DNA of 64,000 nucleotides from Rhizobium sp. BK376 (GTDB lineage Bacteria; Pseudomonadota; Alphaproteobacteria; Rhizobiales; Rhizobiaceae), in NCBI RefSeq assembly GCF_004341625.1, contig NZ_SLZG01000011.1, positions 124,001 through 188,000 on the forward strand, read 5' to 3'. Below are positions 8,746-17,013 of the stretch, in pieces (position 1 is the first letter of the stretch; each line of letters begins with the position of its first letter). Position numbers and translations under genes: made by a program. The notes under the pieces are model-generated. The model was given only the letters and a program-made list of their open reading frames with translations. It was not told the origin of the DNA and did no database searches.

Positions 8746-9567
8746 TCAGGCCTTGAGAAACGCAAGCAGGTCGGCGTTGAACTTGTCCTTTTCCGTCGCC
8801 GTCAAACCGTGTGCTCCACCGGGATAGACCTTGAGCGTTGCGTCCTTGACGATCTTGGAAGCGATGCGGGCGGCTGCAACGATCGGGACGATCTGGTCGT
8901 CGTCGCCGTGAATGAAGAGCGTCGGAATGTCGAACTTCTTCAGGTCTTCCGTCAGGTCGGTCTCGGAGAATACCTTAACGCAATCGTAGGAGCCCTTGAT
9001 GCCGACTTGCATGCTCTGCAGCCAGAACTGCTCGCGCAGACCTTCACTGACCTTGGAGCCTTCACGGTTCGCGCCATAGAACGGGAAGGCCAGGTCCTTA
9101 TAGAATTGCGAACGGTCACCGGCGACACCGGCGCGAATGCCGTCGAATACCGAGAGCGGCAAGCCCTCGGGATTGGCCTCCGTCTTCAACATCAGCGGCG
9201 GAATGGCGCCGACCAGCACAGCCTTCGCCACCCGGCTCGTGCCGTGACGGCCTATAAAGCGGGTCACTTCGCCGCCGCCGGTGGAATGGCCGACCAGAAT
9301 GATATCCTTCAGATCGAGAGCCTCGATGACTGCAGCAAGGTCATCGGCATAGGTGTCCATATCGTTGCCGTCCCAGGTCTGGCTGGAGCGACCGTGGCCG
9401 CGGCGATCGTGGGCGACGGCGCGGTAGCCGTTGGAGGCAACGCAGAAGAGTTGGTCGTCCCAGGCATCCGCATTCAGCGGCCAGCCATGGCTGAAAACAA
9501 CCGGTTGTCCCTTGCCCCAGTCCTTGTAGAAAATCTGGGCGCCATCCTTCGTGGTAATCGTCGGCAT
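8746..9567 (-). CDS. Alpha/beta hydrolase, non-haem haloperoxidase family
   Basis: 273 residues, the usual length for cofactor-free chloroperoxidase/perhydrolase-type esterases. The nucleophile elbow G-H-S-T-G-G-G is near residue 95, the acid aspartate lies in F-I-H-G-D-D-D-Q, and the catalytic histidine is in G-G-A-H-G-L-T near the end. The oxyanion-hole motif HGWPLNADAW is also present. Such enzymes catalyse ester hydrolysis or perhydrolysis, with halogenation as a side reaction. No export signal is visible. AAGAAGGGG precedes ATG 9567. Confidence 0.9.
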   Translation of the reverse strand: MPTITTKDGAQIFYKDWGKGQPVVFSHGWPLNADAWDDQLFCVASNGYRAVAHDRRGHGRSSQTWDGNDMDTYADDLAAVIEALDLKDIILVGHSTGGGEVTRFIGRHGTSRVAKAVLVGAIPPLMLKTEANPEGLPLSVFDGIRAGVAGDRSQFYKDLAFPFYGANREGSKVSEGLREQFWLQSMQVGIKGSYDCVKVFSETDLTEDLKKFDIPTLFIHGDDDQIVPIVAAARIASKIVKDATLKVYPGGAHGLTATEKDKFNADLLAFLKA

Positions 9568-9895
9568 AGTGAAACCCCTTCTTGTCCAGTTGGTTAGGCG
9601 AGTTGCGACTCAAAAATCGAATGAGAATCGGGAGTACGGGCAATAGAATTCGGCGTCGGAGGCGTGACGTTCCGAACGCCTGAACCGATCATTGTCGATA
9701 TCGGCGGAGCTTGATTGTCGATTCTTGCCACTTTCACCTGAATCCGGCTTACGTGGTTCACTGCGCCGGCTTTGTGACGTAAGCTTCGCTTGCGTGTTTG
9801 CGTCCCTCTGCATAGCTTGCAAGCCATTAGTTCAGTGGCAAACCGCCGCAAGATTCTTTATTGGATACGAGAACCCCCTCCCAAGGAGATTTGAA
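9568..9895. other. Intergenic region between divergent hydrolase and gnd genes
   Basis: A 328-base stretch separating two divergently transcribed genes. It must hold both promoters. Short open frames on the minus strand here (for example near 9594-9851) have unnatural composition and no ribosome site, so I see no gene. Only the AAGGAG ribosome site at 9882-9887 for the gnd-like gene is clear. Confidence 0.6.
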
Positions 9896-10924
9896 ATGCA
9901 GATTGGTATGATTGGTCTCGGCCGCATGGGCAGCAACATGGTCCAGCGACTTATGAAGAATGGCCACAGTGCCGTTGTCTTCGACGCTCGCGCACAGAGC
10001 GTTGAGGAGCTCGCCAACCTCGGCGCCACAGGCAGCAGTTCGCTGGAAGACTTCGTTTCGAAGCTCGAAAAGCCGCGTGCCGTCTGGATGATGCTGCCGG
10101 CTGCGATCGTCGATGCCGAACTCACCAAGCTCGTCCCGCTCCTCGAAGAGGGCGACATCATCATCGACGGCGGCAATTCCTACTATCACGACGACATTCG
10201 TCGCGCCGCCATGCTGAAGCAGAAGGGCATCCATTACGTGGACGTCGGCACCAGCGGCGGCGTCTTCGGCCTGCAGCGCGGCTACTGCCTGATGATCGGC
10301 GGCGAAACGCCGACCGTCCAGCATCTGTCGCCGATCTTCGCAACCTTGGCGCCCGGTGTCGGCGACGTGAAGCCGTCTCCGCAGCGCACCGAAGTCGCAG
10401 CCGCCAAGAGCACTGCCGAACAGGGCTTCCTGCATTGCGGCCCGCATGGTGCCGGTCACTTCGTCAAGATGGTCCATAACGGCATCGAGTATGGCCTCAT
10501 GGCCGCCTATGCCGAAGGCCTCAATATCCTCAAGCATGCCAATATCGGGATGCAGAAGGCGGAAATCGATGCCGAGACTGCGCCGCTCTCCAATCCGGAA
10601 TTCTATCAGTACAATATCGATATCGCCGAGGTTTCCGAAGTCTGGCGCCGCGGCAGCGTCATCACCTCATGGCTCCTCGACCTGACTGCCGATGCGTTGC
10701 ATGCCGATGCTGGCCTGACGCAATATGCGGGCCGCGTCTCGGACTCGGGCGAAGGTCGCTGGACGATCTCCGCCGCTATCGACGAAGGCGTTCCGACGCC
10801 GGTGCTCAGCGCCGCACTCTACGGCCGCTTCTCTTCGCGCGGCAATGACGATTTCGCCAACCAGATCCTGTCGGCCATGCGCGCCGGCTTTGGCGGCCAT
10901 CACGAAAAGCCGGCTGCCAAGTAA
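9896..10924 (+). CDS. gnd: 6-phosphogluconate dehydrogenase, decarboxylating (short GndA type)
   Basis: 342 residues, matching the short NAD-preferring branch and not the ~470-residue enterobacterial enzyme. It converts 6-phosphogluconate to ribulose-5-phosphate with CO2 release. The Rossmann motif GLGRMGSNM starts at residue 7, the substrate motif D-V-G-T-S-G-G follows, and the catalytic lysine region reads GAGHFVKMVHNGIEYG. The start at ATG 9896 is fixed by AAGGAG nine bases upstream; the frame stays open further left but that part has no homology-like features. zwf and pgl are not adjacent. Confidence 0.92.
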   Translation: MQIGMIGLGRMGSNMVQRLMKNGHSAVVFDARAQSVEELANLGATGSSSLEDFVSKLEKPRAVWMMLPAAIVDAELTKLVPLLEEGDIIIDGGNSYYHDDIRRAAMLKQKGIHYVDVGTSGGVFGLQRGYCLMIGGETPTVQHLSPIFATLAPGVGDVKPSPQRTEVAAAKSTAEQGFLHCGPHGAGHFVKMVHNGIEYGLMAAYAEGLNILKHANIGMQKAEIDAETAPLSNPEFYQYNIDIAEVSEVWRRGSVITSWLLDLTADALHADAGLTQYAGRVSDSGEGRWTISAAIDEGVPTPVLSAALYGRFSSRGNDDFANQILSAMRAGFGGHHEKPAAK

Positions 10925-10941
10925 GTCGGACAAACATTCCT

Positions 10942-10966
10942 CGGGCGGCCAATGGCCGCCCGATTT
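10942..10966. terminator. Strong hairpin terminator between gnd and moeA
   Basis: CGGGCGGCC (10942-10950) and GGCCGCCCG (10954-10962) form a perfect nine-base GC stem with an AAT loop, followed on the plus strand by ATTTGATT. It lies 17 bases past the gnd stop and between convergent genes, so it may serve both strands. Confidence 0.65.
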
Positions 10967-11010
10967 GATTCGTAAGAGTGACGAAGCAGGGGGCAGAAAA
11001 ATCCGCGATG

Positions 11011-12234
11011 CTAAACCGGGAGCTCCGGGCGCAGCAACAGGACAGGGCAGGGCTCGCCGGCTGCAAGTTCCGCCGCATGCGGCGGGCGGATGATCAGGCA
11101 ATCCGAGCGGGCAAAGATCTTCATCATCGACGAATCCTGCTTGCCGAAAGGCTCGGCCAGCCATTCTCCATCCGGTGACTTGGACAGCTTTGCTCGGACA
11201 TAATCCTGCCGCTGGTCGTTGGCGGAAAGTTTCGTGGCTGAAAGCGCCACGCTTTCCCTCTTCAGCGGCGGTAAAGACGCCAGTTTGCGCAGCAGCGGCT
11301 CAAGGAAGAGCACGCCGCAGACGAGGCTCGAAACCGGGTTGCCCGGGAGCCCGATCACATGGACGCCATCGAGGCTTCCAATCATGAGCGGTTTGCCCGG
11401 ACGCATGGCGATGCGCCAGAAATCGAGCGTCATGCCCACTGACTTTAACGTCGACTGGACGAGATCATGATCGCCGACTGAGGCGCCGCCGAGAGTGACT
11501 ATGACGTCGGCGCCCGCCGACCGTGCCCGCTCGACGGCTGATGCAATCTCGGTGCGATCATCAGGAACGATGCCAAGGTCCAGCACTTCGGCGCCGGCCT
11601 CCCTGGCGAGCGCAGCTATGCCGAATGTGTTGGAGGCCACGATCTGGGCTTCCGCCGGCGGCGTGCCCGGAGGGACGAGCTCGTCGCCGGTCGCCAGAAT
11701 CGCCACCAGTGGCCGTCGGTAGACGTCGAGCACCGGATGGTTCATGCCAGCCGCGACCGTCAGGCGCGAGAAGTCCATGACGGTTCCCTTGAAAAGCACG
11801 ACCTCACCCTCGGCGAAATCCTGGCCACGTGGGCGAACATGCTGGCCGAGGCGGACTCCATAGGTCGTCCGGATATGGTCACCCTCCCGCTCGGCATCCT
11901 CCTGCAACAGAATGGTGTCGGCGCCTTCAGGGATCGGTGCGCCGGTGAATATCCGCACCGCCTCGTTTTTCCCGATCGAACCCTGAAATGCGTGGCCGGC
12001 AGCTGACGTGCCGATCACAGCCAAGGTCGATCCCGGCTCGGCGAGATCCTCGCAGCGCAGCGCGTAACCATCCATTGCCGAGGCGTTGAAAGGCGGCTGC
12101 GTCAGGCGCGCGGCCAGGTCTTTCGCCAGCACCCGACCAGTAGCCTTGTCCAGCGCGACGGCCTCGCTTTCCGAGACGGGAGTGGCCTTGTCGAGAAGGC
12201 GGCTCTGGGCTTCAGCGACTGGCAGCAGGCTCAT
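11011..12234 (-). CDS. moeA: Molybdopterin molybdenumtransferase MoeA
   Basis: 407 residues, the normal length. MoeA inserts molybdenum into adenylylated molybdopterin, the last step of molybdenum cofactor synthesis. Visible family motifs are FNASAMDGYALR near the N-terminus, TLGGASVGDHD in the MoCF domain, and IGLPGNPVSS. It starts three bases after moaC stops, so the two are translationally linked. It is the last gene of the leftward run ppiD-trpD-trpC-moaC-moeA. In several Rhizobiaceae I recall lexA lying next downstream; here the next gene is the convergent gnd. Confidence 0.95.
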   Translation of the reverse strand: MSLLPVAEAQSRLLDKATPVSESEAVALDKATGRVLAKDLAARLTQPPFNASAMDGYALRCEDLAEPGSTLAVIGTSAAGHAFQGSIGKNEAVRIFTGAPIPEGADTILLQEDAEREGDHIRTTYGVRLGQHVRPRGQDFAEGEVVLFKGTVMDFSRLTVAAGMNHPVLDVYRRPLVAILATGDELVPPGTPPAEAQIVASNTFGIAALAREAGAEVLDLGIVPDDRTEIASAVERARSAGADVIVTLGGASVGDHDLVQSTLKSVGMTLDFWRIAMRPGKPLMIGSLDGVHVIGLPGNPVSSLVCGVLFLEPLLRKLASLPPLKRESVALSATKLSANDQRQDYVRAKLSKSPDGEWLAEPFGKQDSSMMKIFARSDCLIIRPPHAAELAAGEPCPVLLLRPELPV

Positions 12235-12237
12235 ATC

Positions 12238-12729
12238 TTACTCCTCGCGGCGGAAATCACCCGATTTGCCGCCTGACTTTTCCAGAAGGCGGATCCCACT
12301 AATCTCCATGGCCTTGTCGGCGGCTTTTGCCATGTCATAGATCGTGAGGCAGGCGACCGAGACAGCTGTCAACGCTTCCATTTCGACGCCTGTGCGTCCG
12401 GTCAGCTTAGCCGTCGCCGTCACCCGCAGGCCGGGGAGGGCATCATCCTCCGATATGTCGACCGACACTTTCGTCAGCATCAGGGGGTGGCAAAGGGGAA
12501 TGAGATTGGCTGTCTGCTTGGCAGCCATGATGCCGGCGAGCCGGGCGGTCGCGATGACGTCGCCCTTCTTGGCGTTACCCTGACGGATCAGCTCGAGCGT
12601 CTCCGGATTCATCCGGACATGGCCTTCGGCGGTCGCAACGCGAGCGGTCTCGGCCTTCTCGCCGACATCGACCATATGGGCCTCGCCTGAAGCGGTTATA
12701 TGCGTCAGCCCGGTCTTTTCGGCGGCCAT
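12238..12729 (-). CDS. moaC: Cyclic pyranopterin monophosphate synthase MoaC
   Basis: 163 residues. MoaC, acting with MoaA, converts GTP-derived cyclic dihydroguanosine triphosphate to cyclic pyranopterin monophosphate. The signature IPLCHPLMLT and the stretch TGVEMEALTAVSVACLTIYD are intact. The start is ATG 12729, one base past the trpC stop (TAAGATG arrangement), so translation is coupled to trpC. A GTG seven codons upstream lies inside trpC and is less likely. Confidence 0.95.
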   Translation of the reverse strand: MAAEKTGLTHITASGEAHMVDVGEKAETARVATAEGHVRMNPETLELIRQGNAKKGDVIATARLAGIMAAKQTANLIPLCHPLMLTKVSVDISEDDALPGLRVTATAKLTGRTGVEMEALTAVSVACLTIYDMAKAADKAMEISGIRLLEKSGGKSGDFRREE

Positions 12730-12730
12730 C

Positions 12731-13546
12731 TTACTCGGCCGCCACGGCACCGGTTTCGCCGGTCAGCAGAGCGCGCGTCGCTGCCGTCACATCATCCTTG
12801 CGCATCAGGCTTTCGCCGACGAGGAAGCTGGTGATGCCGGATTTCTCGAGACGCTTGCAATCCTCATTGGTGAAGATGCCGCTCTCACCGACCAGAAGCC
12901 GGCCTTCCGGGACCATGGTTGCCAAGGCTTCGCTGACCGCGAGGCTCACTTCGAAGGTGCGTAGATTGCGGTTGTTGATACCGACGAGCGGAGAGGAGAG
13001 CTTGAGCGCCCGTTCCATCTCTTCGGCGTCATGCACCTCGACCAGAACATCCATACCGAGACCGAAAGCTTCGTCCTGCAGGCGCTCCGCATCGCCGTCG
13101 GACAGCGAAGCCATGATCAACAAGATGCAATCCGCGCCCCAGGCACGGGCCTCATGCACTTGATAGGTCTCGAACATGAAATCCTTGCGCAGTGCAGGCA
13201 GCGCGCAGGCGTTGCGTGCCGCGGTCAGGAATTCCGGCGCGCCCTGAAAGCTCGGCTTGTCCGTCAGCACGGAGAGGCAGGCAGCACCACCAGCCTCATA
13301 GGCGGCCGCCAGCGACGGCGGGTCGAAATCGGGACGGATGAGGCCCTTGGAGGGGCTCGCCTTCTTGATCTCAGCGATAAGACCGTATTTTCCGGCATCG
13401 TGCTTGGAGACCAACGCCTTGTGGAAGCCGCGGGGCGCAGTCTGGTCGGCCTGCATCGCCTTGAGATCGGCGAGCGCCACAGCGGACTTGGCGGCGGCGA
13501 TTTCCTCGCGCTTATAGGCTTCGATCTTCTTGAGGATATCGGTCAT
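12731..13546 (-). CDS. trpC: Indole-3-glycerol phosphate synthase TrpC
   Basis: 271 residues, single-function enzyme of tryptophan synthesis that closes CdRP to indole-3-glycerol phosphate. The signature EIKKASPSKGLIR and the phosphate-binding region LLVGESGIF are present. ATG 13546 follows GGACGAGGA; upstream in-frame codons overlap trpD and are not used. It lies 16 bases after trpD and abuts moaC, so amino acid and cofactor genes share one transcript. Confidence 0.95.
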   Translation of the reverse strand: MTDILKKIEAYKREEIAAAKSAVALADLKAMQADQTAPRGFHKALVSKHDAGKYGLIAEIKKASPSKGLIRPDFDPPSLAAAYEAGGAACLSVLTDKPSFQGAPEFLTAARNACALPALRKDFMFETYQVHEARAWGADCILLIMASLSDGDAERLQDEAFGLGMDVLVEVHDAEEMERALKLSSPLVGINNRNLRTFEVSLAVSEALATMVPEGRLLVGESGIFTNEDCKRLEKSGITSFLVGESLMRKDDVTAATRALLTGETGAVAAE

Positions 13547-13562
13547 CGCGTCCTCGTCCTTC

Positions 13563-14579
13563 TCAATCCTGTTCATTCGAGACGGCGATGAGCTTTTCCA
13601 GCGCAGCTGCCGTTGCACCGCTTTCCAGCGACTGCGTTGCGAGCTTCATGCCATCATGGATGGTTTCCGCCTTGCCGGCAATGACAAGCGAGGCTGCAGC
13701 ATTGGCAAGGGAAATGTCGCGGTAAGCGTTCTTAGCACCGGACAGGACATCGCGCAGCGCTGCAGCGTTCACAATGCCGTCACCGCCTTTCAGCACATCA
13801 AGCTTGACGCGCGGAACACCGAAATCCTCGGGCGTCAGCTCGAACGTGCGGATCTTGCCGTCTTCGAGTGCGGCTACCTTGGTCGTGCCCGTGGTGGTGA
13901 TTTCATCAAGGCCGTCGCCATGCACGACCCAGACGCTTTCGGCCTCGAGATCACGCAGCACCTCGGCAAGCGGAACCACCCATTGCGGCGCGTAGACGCC
14001 GAGCAATTGGCGGCGTGCGCCGGCCGGATTGGAGAGGGGACCGAGCAGGTTGAAAATCGTCCGCGTGCCGAGTTCGACGCGCGAGGGGCCGACATGCCGC
14101 ATGGCCGAGTGATGCATCTGCGCAAACATGAAACCAATGCCGGCATCGCGGATGCAGCGGGCGATCATGTCAGGGCCGATATCGAGCTTGACGCCGAGCG
14201 CAGACAAACTGTCGGCGGCGCCGGACTTGGAGCTCAGCGCGCGGTTTCCATGCTTGGCGACGGGAACACCGGTGCCGGCAACGATCAGGGCTGCAAGCGT
14301 CGATATATTGTAGGTGCCGGTGCCGTCGCCGCCGGTTCCGACGATATCGATGGCATCGGTCGGCGCTTCGACGGCCAGCATCTTGGAACGCATGGTCGCG
14401 ACGGCTCCGACGATCTCGTCGACGGTTTCGCCGCGAACCCGCAACGCCATGAGGAAGCCACCGATCTGCGACGGCGTTGCCTCGCCGGACATCAGGATTT
14501 CGAACGCCTGACGGGACTCGTCCCTCGTCAGTGCCTCGCCGCCGGCGACCTTGGCAAGAAGCGGCTTCAACTCAGCCAT
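13563..14579 (-). CDS. trpD: Anthranilate phosphoribosyltransferase TrpD
   Basis: 338 residues, typical length. It transfers phosphoribose from PRPP to anthranilate. The PRPP-binding motif G-T-G-G-D-G-T-G-T-Y-N-I-S-T and the anthranilate-site motif KHGNRALSSKSGAADSLSALG-like stretch are both visible near residues 80-130. Spacing is 25 bases from ppiD upstream and 16 bases to trpC downstream, consistent with an operon. No trp attenuator or leader peptide is seen ahead of it. Confidence 0.95.
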   Translation of the reverse strand: MAELKPLLAKVAGGEALTRDESRQAFEILMSGEATPSQIGGFLMALRVRGETVDEIVGAVATMRSKMLAVEAPTDAIDIVGTGGDGTGTYNISTLAALIVAGTGVPVAKHGNRALSSKSGAADSLSALGVKLDIGPDMIARCIRDAGIGFMFAQMHHSAMRHVGPSRVELGTRTIFNLLGPLSNPAGARRQLLGVYAPQWVVPLAEVLRDLEAESVWVVHGDGLDEITTTGTTKVAALEDGKIRTFELTPEDFGVPRVKLDVLKGGDGIVNAAALRDVLSGAKNAYRDISLANAAASLVIAGKAETIHDGMKLATQSLESGATAAALEKLIAVSNEQD

Positions 14580-14604
14580 GGCTTTCGATCCTTCCCAAGC
14601 GTCC

Positions 14605-16497
14605 CTAGCGAACCATTGCCTGTTCGGCGAGCGTCTGATTGACGTTCACCGTATATTTTGTTTGCAGGGTGGTGACGATCTGATCGAGGATGTCATCGCC
14701 GGCCGCATTGGCGATCGCGGCAATCTGCTGGTCCTGATTGTTGAGCGCATCCGTTGCCGACGCTGTGTTGACGTCGGTAACCTTGAGAAGTATCTGCGTC
14801 GTCTCATCGCCGCCCACCGAATTCGCTACCGTATCGACAGCGCCGGAGAAGGCGGCCGTGACGCCACCATGGCCGAGGACCGGATCATCGGTGGTGCGGA
14901 CGACATCCGCCTTCGATTCGACGGCGATGCCGAGCGGAGCCGCGATGTCGGCGAGCGACTTGCCCTTCTCAGCTTCCGTCTTCAATTCCGCGGCCTTGAC
15001 GGCCAAGGCTGCTTTCTGCTGTTCCGCAGTCCAGTCAGCGACGGCCTTGTCGTGAACTTCCGACAGCGGGCGATCTCTGTCAGCGATGACGTCCTCGACA
15101 TCGAACCAGATATAGCCGTCATTTCCAACGGTCAGCGGAATGGGCTGGGCGCCCTGATCGGTCTTGAAGGCTTCTGTGAGGAGCTGCTGCTTGGAGGGGA
15201 TGTCCTTCACTTCATTGCCGCTCTTGTCGAGGCCGGTCGCATCCACGGCGTCGATCGTGACGGCCTTCAGATTGAGCTGCTTGGCGGCATCCTGCAGCGA
15301 TGCACCCGAACTGCGAAGGTCTTCGAAACGGTCGTGGACATCGTTGATCTGGCTGGCGGCCTTGGAGAGCGCCACCTGCTTGCGGATATCTTCCTTCACG
15401 TCGTCGAAATTCTTGGCCGTCTCTTCCTTGACGTTGGTTACGCGCAGGATGACGGAACCGAAGGAGCCCTGGACGACAGGCGTCGTGCCGCCTTCCTTGG
15501 TGACGGCGAAGGCAGCGTCGGCGATGGCCTGGTCGGGAACCTTGTCCTTGGTGAAATCGCCGAGGAGCACATCGTTCTTGGTCTTGCCCTGATCGCTCAC
15601 CAGCTGATCGAAGGTCGTGCCGGTCTTCAGCGCGGTCGCTGCTGCGTCGGCAAGATCCTTGTTGGCGAAAGTCAGCTGCTCGATCGTGCGGCTTGCCGGC
15701 GTCTTGAAGCTTTCCTTACGCTTCTCGAACTCGGCGCGGGCCTCGTCATCGGTGACGCTGGCCACATCGGCAAGATCGCTCGGCTCCAACGTCACATAGC
15801 CGATCTTGCGATATTCGGGGGCGCGGTAACGCTGCTTCACGCCTTCGAACCATTTTGCCAGCACGTCATCGGCAGGCGCCTTGATCGGATCGATATTGGC
15901 GTTGGTCAGGATGAGATAATCGATGCTACGGCGTTCGTCATGGAACTGCCGGATTGCATCGACGAGCACCTGGGGGGCGGAAAAGCCGTTGGAGACGGCG
16001 TCGACGATCTGGCCGCGAACGGCGACCTTGCTGCGTTCCTTGATATAGTCATCTTCTGTAATGCCGGCGTTCCGCAGTCGGCTGGAGAAGAGATCGCGGT
16101 CAAAGCGGCCATTGACGGCCCTGAAGGCCGGATCATCGCCGATCAGTTGCGCCAGGCGATCCTTGGAAAGGCCAAGATCCATCTCGCTGGAGAGCTGATC
16201 GAGCGTGGCGCCGGCGATGAGCTGCTGATAGGTCTGCTGCGCGGCACCAAAGGCCTTGGCCTGGTCAGGCGTCAGCTGCATGCCGAACTGCTGGCTCATG
16301 GCGCTGACCTGGCGGCGGTAGGCAAGCCGGAACTCGTTGGCATCGATATGCTGATCGCCGACCGTTATGACCGTCGTGCTCGAACCGCCGCTCACCAGCG
16401 AGCGGGTCACACCCCATATACCGAAGGACGCGACCAGCAGGAGCATCAGGCCTTTGGCAACCCAGGTCTGGGCGGCTCTTCTCAGCAATTCGAACAT
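14605..16497 (-). CDS. ppiD: PpiD-type peptidyl-prolyl isomerase/chaperone (SurA N-domain)
   Basis: 630 residues, the usual size of PpiD. A single N-terminal membrane anchor (about 17-35, GLMLLLVASFGIWGV) is followed by a SurA-type chaperone domain (about 45-230), a parvulin-like domain (about 245-365, beginning near P-A-S-R-T-I-E-Q-L), and a long C-terminal region. It would help outer-membrane and periplasmic proteins fold after Sec export. ATG 16497 starts the anchor directly; upstream in-frame sequence is not protein-like. It heads the trp/moa operon. Rhizobial PpiD parvulin domains often lack isomerase residues, which I could not check by eye. Confidence 0.85.
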   Translation of the reverse strand: MFELLRRAAQTWVAKGLMLLLVASFGIWGVTRSLVSGGSSTTVITVGDQHIDANEFRLAYRRQVSAMSQQFGMQLTPDQAKAFGAAQQTYQQLIAGATLDQLSSEMDLGLSKDRLAQLIGDDPAFRAVNGRFDRDLFSSRLRNAGITEDDYIKERSKVAVRGQIVDAVSNGFSAPQVLVDAIRQFHDERRSIDYLILTNANIDPIKAPADDVLAKWFEGVKQRYRAPEYRKIGYVTLEPSDLADVASVTDDEARAEFEKRKESFKTPASRTIEQLTFANKDLADAAATALKTGTTFDQLVSDQGKTKNDVLLGDFTKDKVPDQAIADAAFAVTKEGGTTPVVQGSFGSVILRVTNVKEETAKNFDDVKEDIRKQVALSKAASQINDVHDRFEDLRSSGASLQDAAKQLNLKAVTIDAVDATGLDKSGNEVKDIPSKQQLLTEAFKTDQGAQPIPLTVGNDGYIWFDVEDVIADRDRPLSEVHDKAVADWTAEQQKAALAVKAAELKTEAEKGKSLADIAAPLGIAVESKADVVRTTDDPVLGHGGVTAAFSGAVDTVANSVGGDETTQILLKVTDVNTASATDALNNQDQQIAAIANAAGDDILDQIVTTLQTKYTVNVNQTLAEQAMVR

Positions 16498-16665
16498 CAG
16501 AACGCAAACCTCGCATAAACCTTGACTTTGCCCACAGGCAAAGCATTTGGAGTTCCTTAGAACAATCCGAAACGGAATTGAAGAGCGTCGACCGAAATCA
16601 CCCCCAAACCCGGAACCTTTGCCCAATGCGGGCGTTTTAAAGGGCACGAACAAGAGGAGTTCAAT

Positions 16666-16947
16666 ATGGCCGATACGAAAACTACCTCCGCACAAGCCAC
16701 AGCGGCGCGCATTCAAGCCGAAGTCGCAAGCGACGATCTGTCAGCGCAGATTACTGCCCTGAGAGAGGATCTCGCCCGTCTTTCGGAGAGCGTCGTCGCG
16801 ATCGGGCAGGGCGCTAAGTCGGTGGTGGCTGGAGAGGCTTCGCAGGTCACGGAACGCGTGCGCGAAAAGGTCCGTGAAGAGCCTCTGTTTGCATTGGCAG
16901 TCACGGCCGGCGTCGCCTATATGATCGGCTTGCTCAGCCGACGCTGA
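16666..16947 (+). CDS. YqjD/ElaB-like DUF883 membrane-anchored protein
   Basis: 93 residues. A polar, helical N-terminal part (residues 1-70, with heptad-like L and V spacing) ends in a C-terminal hydrophobic segment (about 74-90) and two arginines, the layout of ribosome-associating YqjD/ElaB inner-membrane proteins. GAGGAG lies six bases before ATG 16666. It is divergent from ppiD and ends in a strong terminator, so it is a single-gene unit. The exact function in rhizobia is not established. Confidence 0.75.
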   Translation: MADTKTTSAQATAARIQAEVASDDLSAQITALREDLARLSESVVAIGQGAKSVVAGEASQVTERVREKVREEPLFALAVTAGVAYMIGLLSRR

Positions 16948-16968
16948 AAACAGGGCAGTTTCATTTTC

Positions 16969-16998
16969 AAAAGACCGGCGGAGTTCGCCGGTCTTTTT
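16969..16998. terminator. Intrinsic terminator after the YqjD-like gene (bidirectional)
   Basis: AAAAGACCGGCG (16969-16980) and CGCCGGTCTTTTT (16986-16998) form a long stem with a five-base loop and a T-tract on the plus strand. The mirrored A-tract gives a T-tract on the minus strand too, so it also serves the convergent GNAT-TPR gene. Confidence 0.92.
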
Positions 16999-17013
16999 GC
17001 GTGGACTGATGAC

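Noticed and set aside
14551..16518. Very long open frame on the plus strand opposite ppiD
   Set aside because: It mirrors the ppiD codons, has no ribosome site and no recognisable motif, while the minus strand has a complete PpiD.
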